From positions 1-6,876 of the forward strand of contig CANPDS010000141.1 in the NCBI GenBank assembly GCA_947573015.1: a stretch of DNA of 6,876 nucleotides. Reading direction: 5' to 3'. Below the pieces are notes generated by a model. The model saw only the letters and a list, made by a program, of their open reading frames with translations, was not told where the DNA came from and ran no database searches. Of the stretch, positions 1 through 6,229 are shown in pieces. Each line of letters opens with the position of its first letter. Positions within the stretch are counted from its first letter, which is position 1. This DNA comes from an uncultured Muribaculum sp. (GTDB lineage Bacteria; Bacteroidota; Bacteroidia; Bacteroidales; Muribaculaceae). Made by a program: the position numbers and the translations under genes.

Positions 1-447
1 CGAGCCACAGATATGCGCATAGCTGGTGATATAGAGATAGTCTCCATCTGTACACATACGTCGGTTGTTAGGCACATTTTCGGTAGCGCCGCAGGCCGAA
101 CCATCGCAGTGGATATATTGAATGATATTTGACCAGTTGACAGCAATGGCTATTAGGTCATCGTTGATCTGTAGGATATCGTTGGGAGTATCGCCGAGTT
201 TCATCCCGTTGATTTTACGAAACCATTGGTTGGTCATAGTCCGAGTGGTGCAATCCCAATATGAGAGTTGTCCGTTGTCCGATTGCCAATTTCCTTCATC
301 GCAGATTATTAGATTCTCGACAGTTGCGGCTGGATTTATAGGACTGTGATCGCCTGATAGCTCTGGCGTGTCTGATGAGCATGCCGACAATGTGAGGGTC
401 ATTGCGCAGCATATTGTGCCGTACAAATGATTGTTAAGAGTTGACAT
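1..447 (-). CDS. Surface lipoprotein, YncE/DUF5074 beta-propeller type, probably BtuG-like (3' part outside window)
   Basis: The first 149 residues are visible, reading from an ATG at 447 and open to the window edge. A short N-terminus with a hydrophobic stretch (residues 8-20) ends in a lipobox L20-S-A-C23, followed by S-S-D-T-P-E, so a lipidated and probably surface-exposed protein is expected. The mature part starts with LIICDEGNW (46-54), the place where this family usually has a NEGNxG-type motif. It continues with GQLSYWD, GDTPNDI, NWSNIIQYI and TDGDYLYITSYA, which are the beta-strand repeats of YncE/DUF5074 propellers. It lies 31 nt after the stop of a TonB receptor under a cobalamin riboswitch, the usual position of BtuG, the B12-capturing lipoprotein that caps BtuB in Bacteroides. 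The role is inferred from family and context; the propeller itself is mostly outside the window. Unusually, the visible mature chain has six cysteines (49, 66, 114, 119, 132, 147) besides the lipidated one. Confidence 0.8.
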   Translation of the reverse strand, partial: MSTLNNHLYGTICCAMTLTLSACSSDTPELSGDHSPINPAATVENLIICDEGNWQSDNGQLSYWDCTTRTMTNQWFRKINGMKLGDTPNDILQINDDLIAIAVNWSNIIQYIHCDGSACGATENVPNNRRMCTDGDYLYITSYAHICGS

Positions 448-478
448 ATTATTGAGATGTTGTAGAGTATAGCCTCTT

Positions 479-2419
479 TTATAGACTGATCTTGAGTGTG
501 GCCATGAATCGGCGTCCTGGCATAGGCCAACGCTGTATCAGTTCGTACCTCACATCAAACAGATCCTGGCATTCCGCCTCAACGGTAAGGATACGGTATT
601 TACAGCCTATTTTGATGTCGGTACAGTTGTAGGCCGACAACGGAGGTTCGATCATATTCTCGGCTGTCCAGTAGCGTTTGTCGACGAACATGTGCGAAAT
701 AGATCCGTAAAATCCCTTGTAATGAAGTGAATATACTGCTGTCACCGACCAACGCGGGGAATAGGCGATGAAATCGTTGTATGCCGAGTCGGTGGGATCG
801 GTGCGGTTCCGGTCATCCTGCCAGGTGGTAGCAATCATCAGTGAACTGTGTGGCAGGAATACTGTGGCCGACAGGTCGATACCCAGACATCGGGTGAGTC
901 CGTAGTTCATCATTGTCCATTGGTAAGAGCCTTTGAGCGGCAGACATACTATGCGGTCGAGCACGCGGTTGTAGTAGGCGTCAATCTGTATGTCGAGTAG
1001 GCTGCTGTGGTATGTGGTGCCTATGTTGAGCTGGCGTGTATACTCAGGACGTAGATTGCGATTGCCTACAAGAGTATAATATAGATCGTTGAGGGTAGGG
1101 GTGCGGAATACTGATTTGTAGAATGTTCTGACAGAAAATTGACCGAAATTATAGCTACCCATGGCAGTCCAGGTCAGTTTGCGCAGTGGGTTTGCTTCAC
1201 CGCGTGTATGGTCGGTGACAGTTGTGTACAGTCCGGATATGCTGAGATTAAGATTCCGGCGGGTATAAAATGCTGCAAGCGATACTTTATTGTCAAGACG
1301 GTAGACATACCGGAAATTGCGCACATCAGTCACCAGATCAGACCATCGTAAGTCGGTCGAGGCCGAGAATTTAAAATCACGTATTTGATACGAACCGGCC
1401 AGAGCGGCATACAGATCTTGTTGGCGATACCGGTTGTTGGAATGTACCGATATGTTTTCCGGATAGTCCGACCTGTAGTGCAGGTAGTCGTTGGCGTATT
1501 TCACTATACTGCGGATGTTTATACGTGATATTTCTCCATTGTAGCTTAGCTGGGTGAAAAAATTGCTGTCCCATTCGCGTCCTACATCTGTATATCTGTC
1601 AGAGAGGCGGCGTACCACTCCACCAGGCAGACCACGCCGTGAGTTGAAGTAATAGGCATGCAGATTGAAACCACGGTAGAATCCGCAACCCTCTATGCGG
1701 AACATAGTAATGTCGGAATTGCGCCGTATGCCTGTGGTATCTTCGTATTCATTGTGGTACTCAAAAGGATAGTCTCCTTTTGAATGAGTGAGATTGGCGT
1801 CAATGAATCCGTACTGTTTTAGCGACAGGTTCAGATCAGTCTTGTATAGATGGAATGAGCCTGCGCTTTGCGAGATGGTGGCTGATGTGGCCTGTGGGCG
1901 GCGAGTACGCAGGTATACTGTTGATGCCGAGGCATATTCGCTTGCGGTCATCAATGCTTCAGCTTTATTGGCATTGTATAGCGATACACTTTCGAGAGTC
2001 GACAGGGAAAATTTGCCAAGATCAACCGTACCGTTCTGTACATTGGTGATTCTAACTCCATCGAGGTATACGCCAACGTGCTGTGAGCCAAGCGACCGCA
2101 CGTTTATAGTCTTTTGTCCTCCAAGACCACCATAATCTTTGATCTGCACACCGGCTATATATTTCAAAGCATCGGCCACAGAATTGGATGGCATTGACTC
2201 CAGTTGGTCGCGGCCTATTACTTTGGTAGGTGTCAGTAGCGATACATTGGCTGTGACAGTGACCTCTTTTAGTGAATGTGTCAGGGAGTCGGCGTTGAGT
2301 GATTCATGCATGTCCAATGCATGAATGCTCCCACTTGTAAAGGTGAGAGCGGCAATAGCTATGTAACGAAAGGATATAGCATGCCGACAGCTGCCATTAA
2401 AGCCTAAGTTTCTGATCAT
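479..2419 (-). CDS. btuB: TonB-dependent outer-membrane receptor, predicted cobalamin transporter BtuB
   Basis: A 646-residue outer-membrane receptor. It has an N-terminal signal peptide (hydrophobic core about 18-31, likely cleavage near SIHA-L35). A TonB-box-like KEVTVTA follows at 51-57, then a plug domain (about 65-175, with MPSNSVADALKYIAGVQIK, INVRSLG and VYLDGVRI). The rest is a beta-barrel rich in alternating aromatic residues. The barrel contains the family motif FRTPTLNDLYY (438-448) followed by GNRNLRPE (452-459), and ends with PMPGRRF and an amphipathic last strand. There is no N-terminal carboxypeptidase-like domain of the SusC type, and the length fits the BtuB group. Substrate assignment rests on the cobalamin riboswitch directly upstream and the BtuG-like lipoprotein downstream, not on binding residues. 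The frame extends 8 codons upstream to a TTG at 2443, but the ATG at 2419 gives a normal signal peptide and is preferred. B12 should repress the gene. Confidence 0.88.
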   Translation of the reverse strand: MIRNLGFNGSCRHAISFRYIAIAALTFTSGSIHALDMHESLNADSLTHSLKEVTVTANVSLLTPTKVIGRDQLESMPSNSVADALKYIAGVQIKDYGGLGGQKTINVRSLGSQHVGVYLDGVRITNVQNGTVDLGKFSLSTLESVSLYNANKAEALMTASEYASASTVYLRTRRPQATSATISQSAGSFHLYKTDLNLSLKQYGFIDANLTHSKGDYPFEYHNEYEDTTGIRRNSDITMFRIEGCGFYRGFNLHAYYFNSRRGLPGGVVRRLSDRYTDVGREWDSNFFTQLSYNGEISRINIRSIVKYANDYLHYRSDYPENISVHSNNRYRQQDLYAALAGSYQIRDFKFSASTDLRWSDLVTDVRNFRYVYRLDNKVSLAAFYTRRNLNLSISGLYTTVTDHTRGEANPLRKLTWTAMGSYNFGQFSVRTFYKSVFRTPTLNDLYYTLVGNRNLRPEYTRQLNIGTTYHSSLLDIQIDAYYNRVLDRIVCLPLKGSYQWTMMNYGLTRCLGIDLSATVFLPHSSLMIATTWQDDRNRTDPTDSAYNDFIAYSPRWSVTAVYSLHYKGFYGSISHMFVDKRYWTAENMIEPPLSAYNCTDIKIGCKYRILTVEAECQDLFDVRYELIQRWPMPGRRFMATLKISL

Positions 2420-2450
2420 AATCCCGTGATCTTGGTTATACAATGGCTAT

Positions 2451-2665
2451 TGGCAGGTCTTCTGACTTATCTCATTAGTACAGCCGCCTTCCCAACTATA
2501 AATTGCCGGTAGTTTTCAACGGATCTGATTTCTTTAGACCCAGGGCAATTTTGCTCATCAGTGGCGTAATGGCTGCACTCTTTTCGAGATTTACAGCATC
2601 GGGTAATGTCGCAGATTTACACTGCGTTCCCTCTTCTGAAGCATGGATACAAATCCACGCTTCAT
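2451..2665 (-). promoter_or_regulatory. Cobalamin (adenosylcobalamin-type) riboswitch
   Basis: The reverse strand carries the conserved core of the cobalamin riboswitch in the right order. First comes an upstream stem (2638-2648 with 2653-2663, 11 bp, 4-nt loop). Then GGGAACGCAGTGTAAAT leads into CCCGATGCTGTAA, followed by GCCACTG (2559-2565), GGGAAGGC (2486-2493) and the B12 box AAGTCAGAAGACCTGCCA (2451-2468). The aptamer ends about 30 nt before the receptor ATG. No run of T follows the aptamer, so control of translation start is more likely than transcription termination. The start codon lies partly in a small hairpin (GATCA at 2431-2427 with TGATC at 2418-2414), a candidate expression element. 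The 5' boundary is approximate. Confidence 0.95.
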
Positions 2666-2706
2666 GGTCATCTCCTTTATCAATGGAAGATGAACCAAAA
2701 GCGAGG

Positions 2707-2738
2707 CAAAGGTATGTGAAATTTTTCAAACGACAAAA
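2707..2738 (-). promoter_or_regulatory. Promoter of the riboswitch-btuB operon
   Basis: On the reverse strand TTTTG (2738-2734) is followed after 19 nt by TACCTTTG (2714-2707). This is an exact match to the Bacteroidetes primary sigma consensus. Transcription should begin near 2700, about 35 nt before the riboswitch core. Confidence 0.75.
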
Positions 2739-2823
2739 TTCATATTAAAAATCTGATTGGTGCTGTGGAGTATGATATCCAAATTTTTTAATCGTGTATA
2801 AAATGAGTTCAATAAATAATTCC

Positions 2824-2831
2824 TACCTTTG
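2824..2831 (+). promoter_or_regulatory. Probable -7 element of the dapA promoter
   Basis: TACCTTTG matches the Bacteroidetes -7 consensus TAnnTTTG exactly and lies 27 nt before the dapA ATG, giving a leader of roughly 20 nt. No convincing TTTG is present 19-21 nt upstream, so the -33 part is weak. The element is divergent from the btuB promoter, with about 85 nt between the two. It also argues against the in-frame TTG at 2829 as the dapA start, because that codon is inside the promoter. Confidence 0.55.
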
Positions 2832-2858
2832 CAATACAAACAAATCGATTCCGCATAT

Positions 2859-3743
2859 ATGGCGCGTATTAATTTAACAGGCATGGGTGTGGCTCTTGTC
2901 ACTCCCTTTAAGCATGACAAATCGGTTGATTACACAGCTTTGGCCCGCTTGCTTGAATATCAGATAAAGAATGGTGTGGATTATCTGGTGGTGCTTGGCA
3001 CTACAGCAGAGACCGCTACTCTGACAAGCGATGAGAAGGCCACTTTGCGCTCGTTTATCGCTGAGCGTGTGGCCGGGCGTGTCCCATTGGTTATAGGGAT
3101 TGGTGGCAACAATACGATGGCGCTTGTTGAGGAGCTGAAGACGGTTGATCTCACATCTTTTGCAGCTGTGCTGTCGGTCGTACCATATTATAATAAACCA
3201 TCTCAGGAAGGTATCTATCAACATTATAAGGCCATTGCCGAAGCCTCGCCGCTTCCGGTGATACTGTATAATGTGCCGGGACGCACCGGTGTCAACATGA
3301 CAGCCGAGACCACTCTTCGTCTTGCCCGGGAGTTCTCCAATATCATTGGTGTGAAGGAGGCATCCGGCAATATCAACCAGATGGATGATATAATTAAGAA
3401 CAAGCCTGCCGATTTTATGGTGATCTCAGGTGACGACGGCATTACCTTTCCGTTGATCACGCTCGGTGCGGTTGGGGTGATATCAGTGATTGGCAATGCT
3501 TTTCCGAAGGAATTCTCACGGATGGTGCGTCTGGCGCTGGAGGGTGATTATCAGCGCGCACTCACTATCCATCACCGTTTTACCGAGCTGTTCAGTCTTC
3601 TTTTTGTCGATGGCAATCCTGCAGGTGTGAAATGTCTGCTCCATGCTATGGGTTTCATTGAGAATGAACTTCGTCTGCCGCTTGTGCCTACGCGTATCAC
3701 CACATATGAGCGTATACGCAAGGTGCTCGACTCTTTGGGTTGA
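2859..3743 (+). CDS. dapA: 4-hydroxy-tetrahydrodipicolinate synthase
   Basis: A 294-residue cytoplasmic (beta/alpha)8-barrel enzyme that condenses pyruvate with aspartate semialdehyde, the first step specific to the diaminopimelate/lysine branch. Visible residues are G47-T48-T49 for pyruvate carboxylate binding, Y111 of PYYNKPSQEG, Y137 and R142 of YNVPGRTG, and the Schiff-base lysine K166 in GVKEASG. A GDDG motif follows around the middle of the C-terminal half. The length equals that of typical bacterial DapA. The glycine usual in GTTGE is alanine here (GTTAE). The ATG at 2859 is chosen over an in-frame TTG at 2829 that falls within the promoter. The gene is divergent from the B12 operon and followed by trxA after 70 nt; no other lysine gene is nearby. 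N-acetylneuraminate lyase relatives share the fold, but the GTT and YYNKP signatures fit DapA best. Confidence 0.93.
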   Translation: MARINLTGMGVALVTPFKHDKSVDYTALARLLEYQIKNGVDYLVVLGTTAETATLTSDEKATLRSFIAERVAGRVPLVIGIGGNNTMALVEELKTVDLTSFAAVLSVVPYYNKPSQEGIYQHYKAIAEASPLPVILYNVPGRTGVNMTAETTLRLAREFSNIIGVKEASGNINQMDDIIKNKPADFMVISGDDGITFPLITLGAVGVISVIGNAFPKEFSRMVRLALEGDYQRALTIHHRFTELFSLLFVDGNPAGVKCLLHAMGFIENELRLPLVPTRITTYERIRKVLDSLG

Positions 3744-3813
3744 GCTGTCGCGATGAACATTTTCTTTTGCAATATGTTATAGTTCAAGAATTAATCACTA
3801 AAACTATCATATT

Positions 3814-4110
3814 ATGGCTGAATTCAACGATATTATCAAAGATAAAAAGCCGACTCTTGTCGACTTCTATGCTACATGGTGCGGACCTTGTAAGATGATG
3901 CATCCTATTCTGGAGCAACTTAAGGACAAGATAGGCGACTCGGCCACAATCGTTAAGATCGATGTGGATAAGAATCAGGATCTTGCCCAGACATTCAGGG
4001 TCATGTCGGTACCTACTCTTGTCATATTCAAGGATGGCGAGTTGAAGTGGCGTGCATCGGGTGTGCACACTGCCGAGGATCTTGAAGCTAAGCTCAAGGA
4101 GTATATGTAA
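3814..4110 (+). CDS. trxA: Thioredoxin
   Basis: A 98-residue single-domain thioredoxin with the active site W22-C-G-P-C26 and the cis-proline loop V66-P67-T. The sequence between them (VKIDVDKNQDLAQTFRVMSVPTLVIF) is typical of cytoplasmic thioredoxins. There is no signal peptide or membrane anchor, so it should be a cytoplasmic dithiol reductant for reductases and oxidised proteins. It is slightly shorter than E. coli TrxA because the first helix is reduced. It follows dapA after 70 nt with no clear terminator between, so co-transcription is possible; no strong promoter matching the Bacteroidetes consensus was found in the gap. No thioredoxin reductase lies nearby. Confidence 0.95.
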   Translation: MAEFNDIIKDKKPTLVDFYATWCGPCKMMHPILEQLKDKIGDSATIVKIDVDKNQDLAQTFRVMSVPTLVIFKDGELKWRASGVHTAEDLEAKLKEYM

Positions 4111-4203
4111 TATTGTGTTTGGCTTTACACAAGCACTGATTTATTGCAACGATATTGTCACGGTGTCCCGTTCCGAATTATTTTCAGGACGGGGCATCTG
4201 TGC

Positions 4204-4237
4204 TTTTGCATCATTGCATATATTTTACCTATTTTTG
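4204..4237 (+). promoter_or_regulatory. Promoter of the kinase-DUF3037 unit
   Basis: TTTTG (4204-4208) and TATTTTTG (4230-4237), 21 nt apart, match the Bacteroidetes -33/-7 consensus. The -7 element ends only 8 nt before the ATG at 4246, so the transcript would begin within a few nucleotides of the start codon. A bulged hairpin (4167-4174 with 4187-4193) lies just upstream. Confidence 0.6.
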
Positions 4238-4245
4238 CATGGATT

Positions 4246-5028
4246 ATGGAATTGCGACGACAGATACTTACCAGATATGTGACCCCATTGCGTGAAGGTG
4301 GGTCGCTTCCCGCTTTGGCCGAGGCTGACGATGGATTTGACTATGTGGTCAAGTTCAGAGGGGCAGGGCATGGCAAGAAGGCGCTTATTGCCGAGCTTAT
4401 CGGTGGGGAAGTGGCCCGTGCGCTCGGCTTCAAGGTGCCGGAATTGGTCTTTCTTGATATTGATGAAGATTTCGGGCGTACTGAGGCTGATGAGGAGATA
4501 CAGGATCTTCTCAAAAGCAGTCGTGGGCTTAATATAGGGCTTCACTATCTTTCAGGAGCGTTTACCGTTGATCCGTATGTCAATGAGATTGACGCAGATA
4601 CTGCTTCACGCATAGTGTGGCTCGACTCGTTTCTGACCAATGTAGACCGGACAGTGCGCAATACCAATATGCTGCGCTGGCATGGTGAGCTATGGTTGAT
4701 TGATCATGGGGCATCGCTTTATTTCCATCATTCATGGAGCGATGTGGATAAAGCATCCCTCACTCCGTTTGCCTATATCCGCGACCATGCGTTGCTTCCT
4801 CGGGCCTCACGTATCGCTGAGGCTGACCATGCTTTGCGACAGCGCATCACTCCGCGTACTTTGCAGAAGATTGTTGACCTTATACCTGATGAGTGGCTTG
4901 AATGGGACGACTCTGATTTATCGCCACGAGAGTTGCGCTCAGCCTATTCACGATTTCTTGTACAGCGTCTTGCCAACAGTAATATATTTGTAAAAGAAGC
5001 TATCGATGCACGACAAAGACTTATATGA
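4246..5028 (+). CDS. HipA-like protein kinase (HipA_2 type)
   Basis: A 260-residue protein resembling the short HipA-family kinases (HipA_2), about 60% the length of classical HipA. FDYVVKF (31-37) with K36 fits the ATP-contacting lysine strand, followed by a glycine-rich turn GAGHGKK (39-45). LDSFLTNVDRTVRNTN (126-141) corresponds to the HipA catalytic loop, with D134 as catalytic aspartate and N139 five residues later, the spacing of D309/N314 in E. coli HipA. LIDHG (151-155) supplies the metal-binding D153. All key residues appear intact, so an active Ser/Thr kinase is plausible; the target is unknown. The N-terminal HipA subdomain and any HipB-like DNA-binding partner are absent. Its 3' end overlaps the DUF3037 gene by 23 nt. 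The frame continues upstream to a TTG at 4144, but that stretch lies over the promoter and does not resemble the family, so ATG 4246 is used. Confidence 0.85.
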   Translation: MELRRQILTRYVTPLREGGSLPALAEADDGFDYVVKFRGAGHGKKALIAELIGGEVARALGFKVPELVFLDIDEDFGRTEADEEIQDLLKSSRGLNIGLHYLSGAFTVDPYVNEIDADTASRIVWLDSFLTNVDRTVRNTNMLRWHGELWLIDHGASLYFHHSWSDVDKASLTPFAYIRDHALLPRASRIAEADHALRQRITPRTLQKIVDLIPDEWLEWDDSDLSPRELRSAYSRFLVQRLANSNIFVKEAIDARQRLI

Positions 5029-5389
5029 ATATGCGGTAATACGATATGTGCCGCGTGTGGAGCGTGAGGAATTCATCAATGTAGGTCTGCTTATGCTTTG
5101 CAAGCGACGCCGGTGGCTGCGGGTTATGGTAGCGCCTGACTATATGCGCATATCCACCTTTTCGCCACCACACAGTGTGGAGGAGATCGACCGGCAGCTT
5201 ACCACTTTTACCGCGACGGCAAGAGGTCTGGTTGATGCCGGGCCTATGGCTTCGCTCCCGGTTGAGGAGCGTTTTAGATGGCTTACCGCAGTGAAAAGCG
5301 CGTGTTTGCAGACATCACGTCCGCACCCCGGTATCAGCGATAATCTTGATGACACCTTTGAGAGGCTTGTGCAACGCCTCGTGTTGTGA
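5006..5389 (+). CDS. DUF3037 family protein
   Basis: A 127-residue soluble protein of the DUF3037 family, function unknown. The recognisable family signatures are the N-terminal YEYAVIRYVPRVEREEFINVG (about 7-27), where a nucleotide- or protein-binding role is unproven, and a C-terminal block. That block has LPVEERFRWLTAVKSACLQTS, then HPG, and ends in a helix DDTFERLVQRLV. No signal peptide or membrane segment is present. The start ATG at 5006 is inside the last codons of the upstream kinase gene (23-nt overlap in another frame), so the two are probably translationally coupled. Members of DUF3037 often neighbour HipA_2 kinases, so it may be the regulator, substrate or partner of the kinase; that is inference from linkage. 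It does not look like a HipB-type helix-turn-helix antitoxin. Confidence 0.85.
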   Translation: MHDKDLYEYAVIRYVPRVEREEFINVGLLMLCKRRRWLRVMVAPDYMRISTFSPPHSVEEIDRQLTTFTATARGLVDAGPMASLPVEERFRWLTAVKSACLQTSRPHPGISDNLDDTFERLVQRLVL

Positions 5390-5574
5390 GCCATGAATGG
5401 CAGTTGGGTTGAGTTTGCTGCAAATAAAAGGTTTTGTGTTAAGTAAGTCGCGAAATATAAAGTGTTTGTAAAAATCATATCACGTAATAAATTTTAATAC
5501 TTACTTAAACTCTTTTAAGATTAGTTTGTTTTAGTTGTATAATAATTCAAAACTTCTAATGTATCTTACTAATT
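5390..5574 (+). other. AT-rich intergenic region, presumed promoter of the lipoprotein gene
   Basis: A 185-nt spacer without a coding frame of its own on either strand. Its right half is strongly A/T-rich. A near match to the -7 element (TTAGTTTG, 5521-5528, one mismatch) lies about 46 nt before the lipoprotein ATG, without a clear -33 box. A weak AT-only hairpin (CTTAAA at 5504-5509 with TTTAAG at 5514-5519) is present. Nothing here is a convincing terminator for the upstream pair. Confidence 0.35.
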
Positions 5575-6099
5575 ATGAAAAGATTATTCTACCTCTTATG
5601 TGCTCTGCCAATGCTTCTGCTTGCTGCATGTGGCGATGATGATCAAGTGCCCAAGTTTGACGTCGAAGTGACTTTTGCTCCAGAAGTGAATGTGGCCGAT
5701 GGTGTGATCACTGTTCCTCAGGGACAGTCATTCACTATCGAATCTGTAAAGCCTATCAATAGTGATGCCAAGGAAATTACGTTCGGAACAGTGACTTATC
5801 AGATTGATTACGGCGTTGGATTCCCGACCATGCTTCAGCCTTATACAGCTACATTCAGTACTGACGGGCTGCGTGTCGGACGTCATCTCTTCCGTATTTA
5901 TATCGGTGTATGGGCTGTTGACTATAGTCCTGCAAACGCTATAGTCTCATATTATCTTGATGTTACCGAACCACAGACTGATGAGGGTGGCGATATCGGC
6001 ACGGATACTCCCGATACCGGTGGCGATACAGATAGCGGCGACGATTCTGCGCAGTCATCCAATGTATTTGTAGAGCATCCCTCTGTCAACCCAGCCTGA
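5575..6099 (+). CDS. Small lipoprotein with Ig-like core and acidic C-terminal tail, function unknown
   Basis: A 174-residue protein with a lipoprotein signal peptide (KR at 2-3, hydrophobic 4-17, lipobox L16-A-A-C19). The mature N-terminus C-G-D-D-D-Q is acidic, as in Bacteroidetes lipoproteins sent to the cell surface. Residues 27-131 look like one all-beta domain (VEVTFAPEVNV, DGVITVPQGQSFTIESV, GLRVGRHLFRIYIGVW, IVSYYLDV), similar in pattern to Ig-like or BACON-type modules. The tail (132-165) is low-complexity and rich in Asp, Gly, Thr and Ser, ending with a short FVEHPS segment. No catalytic motif is seen. It is transcribed alone after a long AT-rich spacer and ends before a large hairpin. 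I do not recognise a named family; surface exposure is an inference from the acidic residues after the cysteine. Confidence 0.85.
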   Translation: MKRLFYLLCALPMLLLAACGDDDQVPKFDVEVTFAPEVNVADGVITVPQGQSFTIESVKPINSDAKEITFGTVTYQIDYGVGFPTMLQPYTATFSTDGLRVGRHLFRIYIGVWAVDYSPANAIVSYYLDVTEPQTDEGGDIGTDTPDTGGDTDSGDDSAQSSNVFVEHPSVNPA

Positions 6100-6128
6100 T
6101 CTCGAATTTTTTCGATAAATACATAGCT

Positions 6129-6209
6129 CACACCTATATATAATGACAGCCATCCGGATTGTGCCGGGTGGCTGTTATTATATAGTGGCTGTTATTATAT
6201 ATAGGTGTG
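6129..6209. terminator. Large hairpin between convergent genes, probable bidirectional terminator
   Basis: The inner stem pairs 6137-6157 with 6164-6184 around a 6-nt loop (ATTGTG): 21 bp, of which two are G-U type. Its GC-rich top is ACAGCCATCCGG / CCGGGTGGCTGT. An alternative outer pairing joins 6129-6151 with 6187-6209 (23 bp, one G-U). It sits 30 nt after the lipoprotein stop and about 20 nt after the stop of the convergent acyltransferase gene, so it can serve both. The tract after the stem is mixed A/T rather than a pure T run, which lowers certainty about intrinsic termination. Confidence 0.7.
6168..6201 (+). repeat. Exact 17-bp tandem duplication within the hairpin
   Basis: The unit gtggctgttattatata occurs twice without a gap (6168-6184 and 6185-6201). 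A third, imperfect copy (gtggctgtgataatat, 14 of 16 matching) starts at 6207. The repeat forms the right arm of the hairpin, so either exact copy can pair with the left arm. Confidence 0.95.
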
Positions 6210-6229
6210 GCTGTGATAATATTCTATTG

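Noticed and set aside
122..349. Plus-strand open frame of 75 codons
   Set aside because: It lies antisense to the lipoprotein gene, whose frame has a clear lipobox and family motifs.
2420..2443. Upstream TTG start adding 8 residues to the TonB receptor
   Set aside because: The ATG at 2419 gives a normal signal peptide, and the TTG would lie closer to the B12 box with no supporting signal.
2496..2748. Open frames on both strands across the riboswitch
   Set aside because: The conserved aptamer elements explain this sequence; the short frames have no recognisable protein features.
2829..2858. TTG start extending dapA by 10 residues
   Set aside because: The codon is part of the TACCTTTG promoter element, and the added residues are not typical of DapA.
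4113..4132. TTGTGT/ACACAA hairpin just after trxA as a terminator
   Set aside because: Only 6 bp with an 8-nt loop and no following T-run; too weak to call.
4144..4245. TTG start extending the kinase by 34 mostly hydrophobic residues (possible membrane anchor)
   Set aside because: The region holds the promoter and a hairpin, and the extension does not resemble the family; the ATG at 4246 starts the recognisable domain.
5504..5519. CTTAAA/TTTAAG hairpin as terminator of the DUF3037 gene
   Set aside because: A 6-bp stem almost only of A-T pairs in an AT-rich region is likely by chance, and it lies over 110 nt after the stop.
6168..6222. Repeats as a CRISPR array or phage attachment site
   Set aside because: The copies are directly adjacent without spacers, and no cas, integrase or tRNA gene is present.
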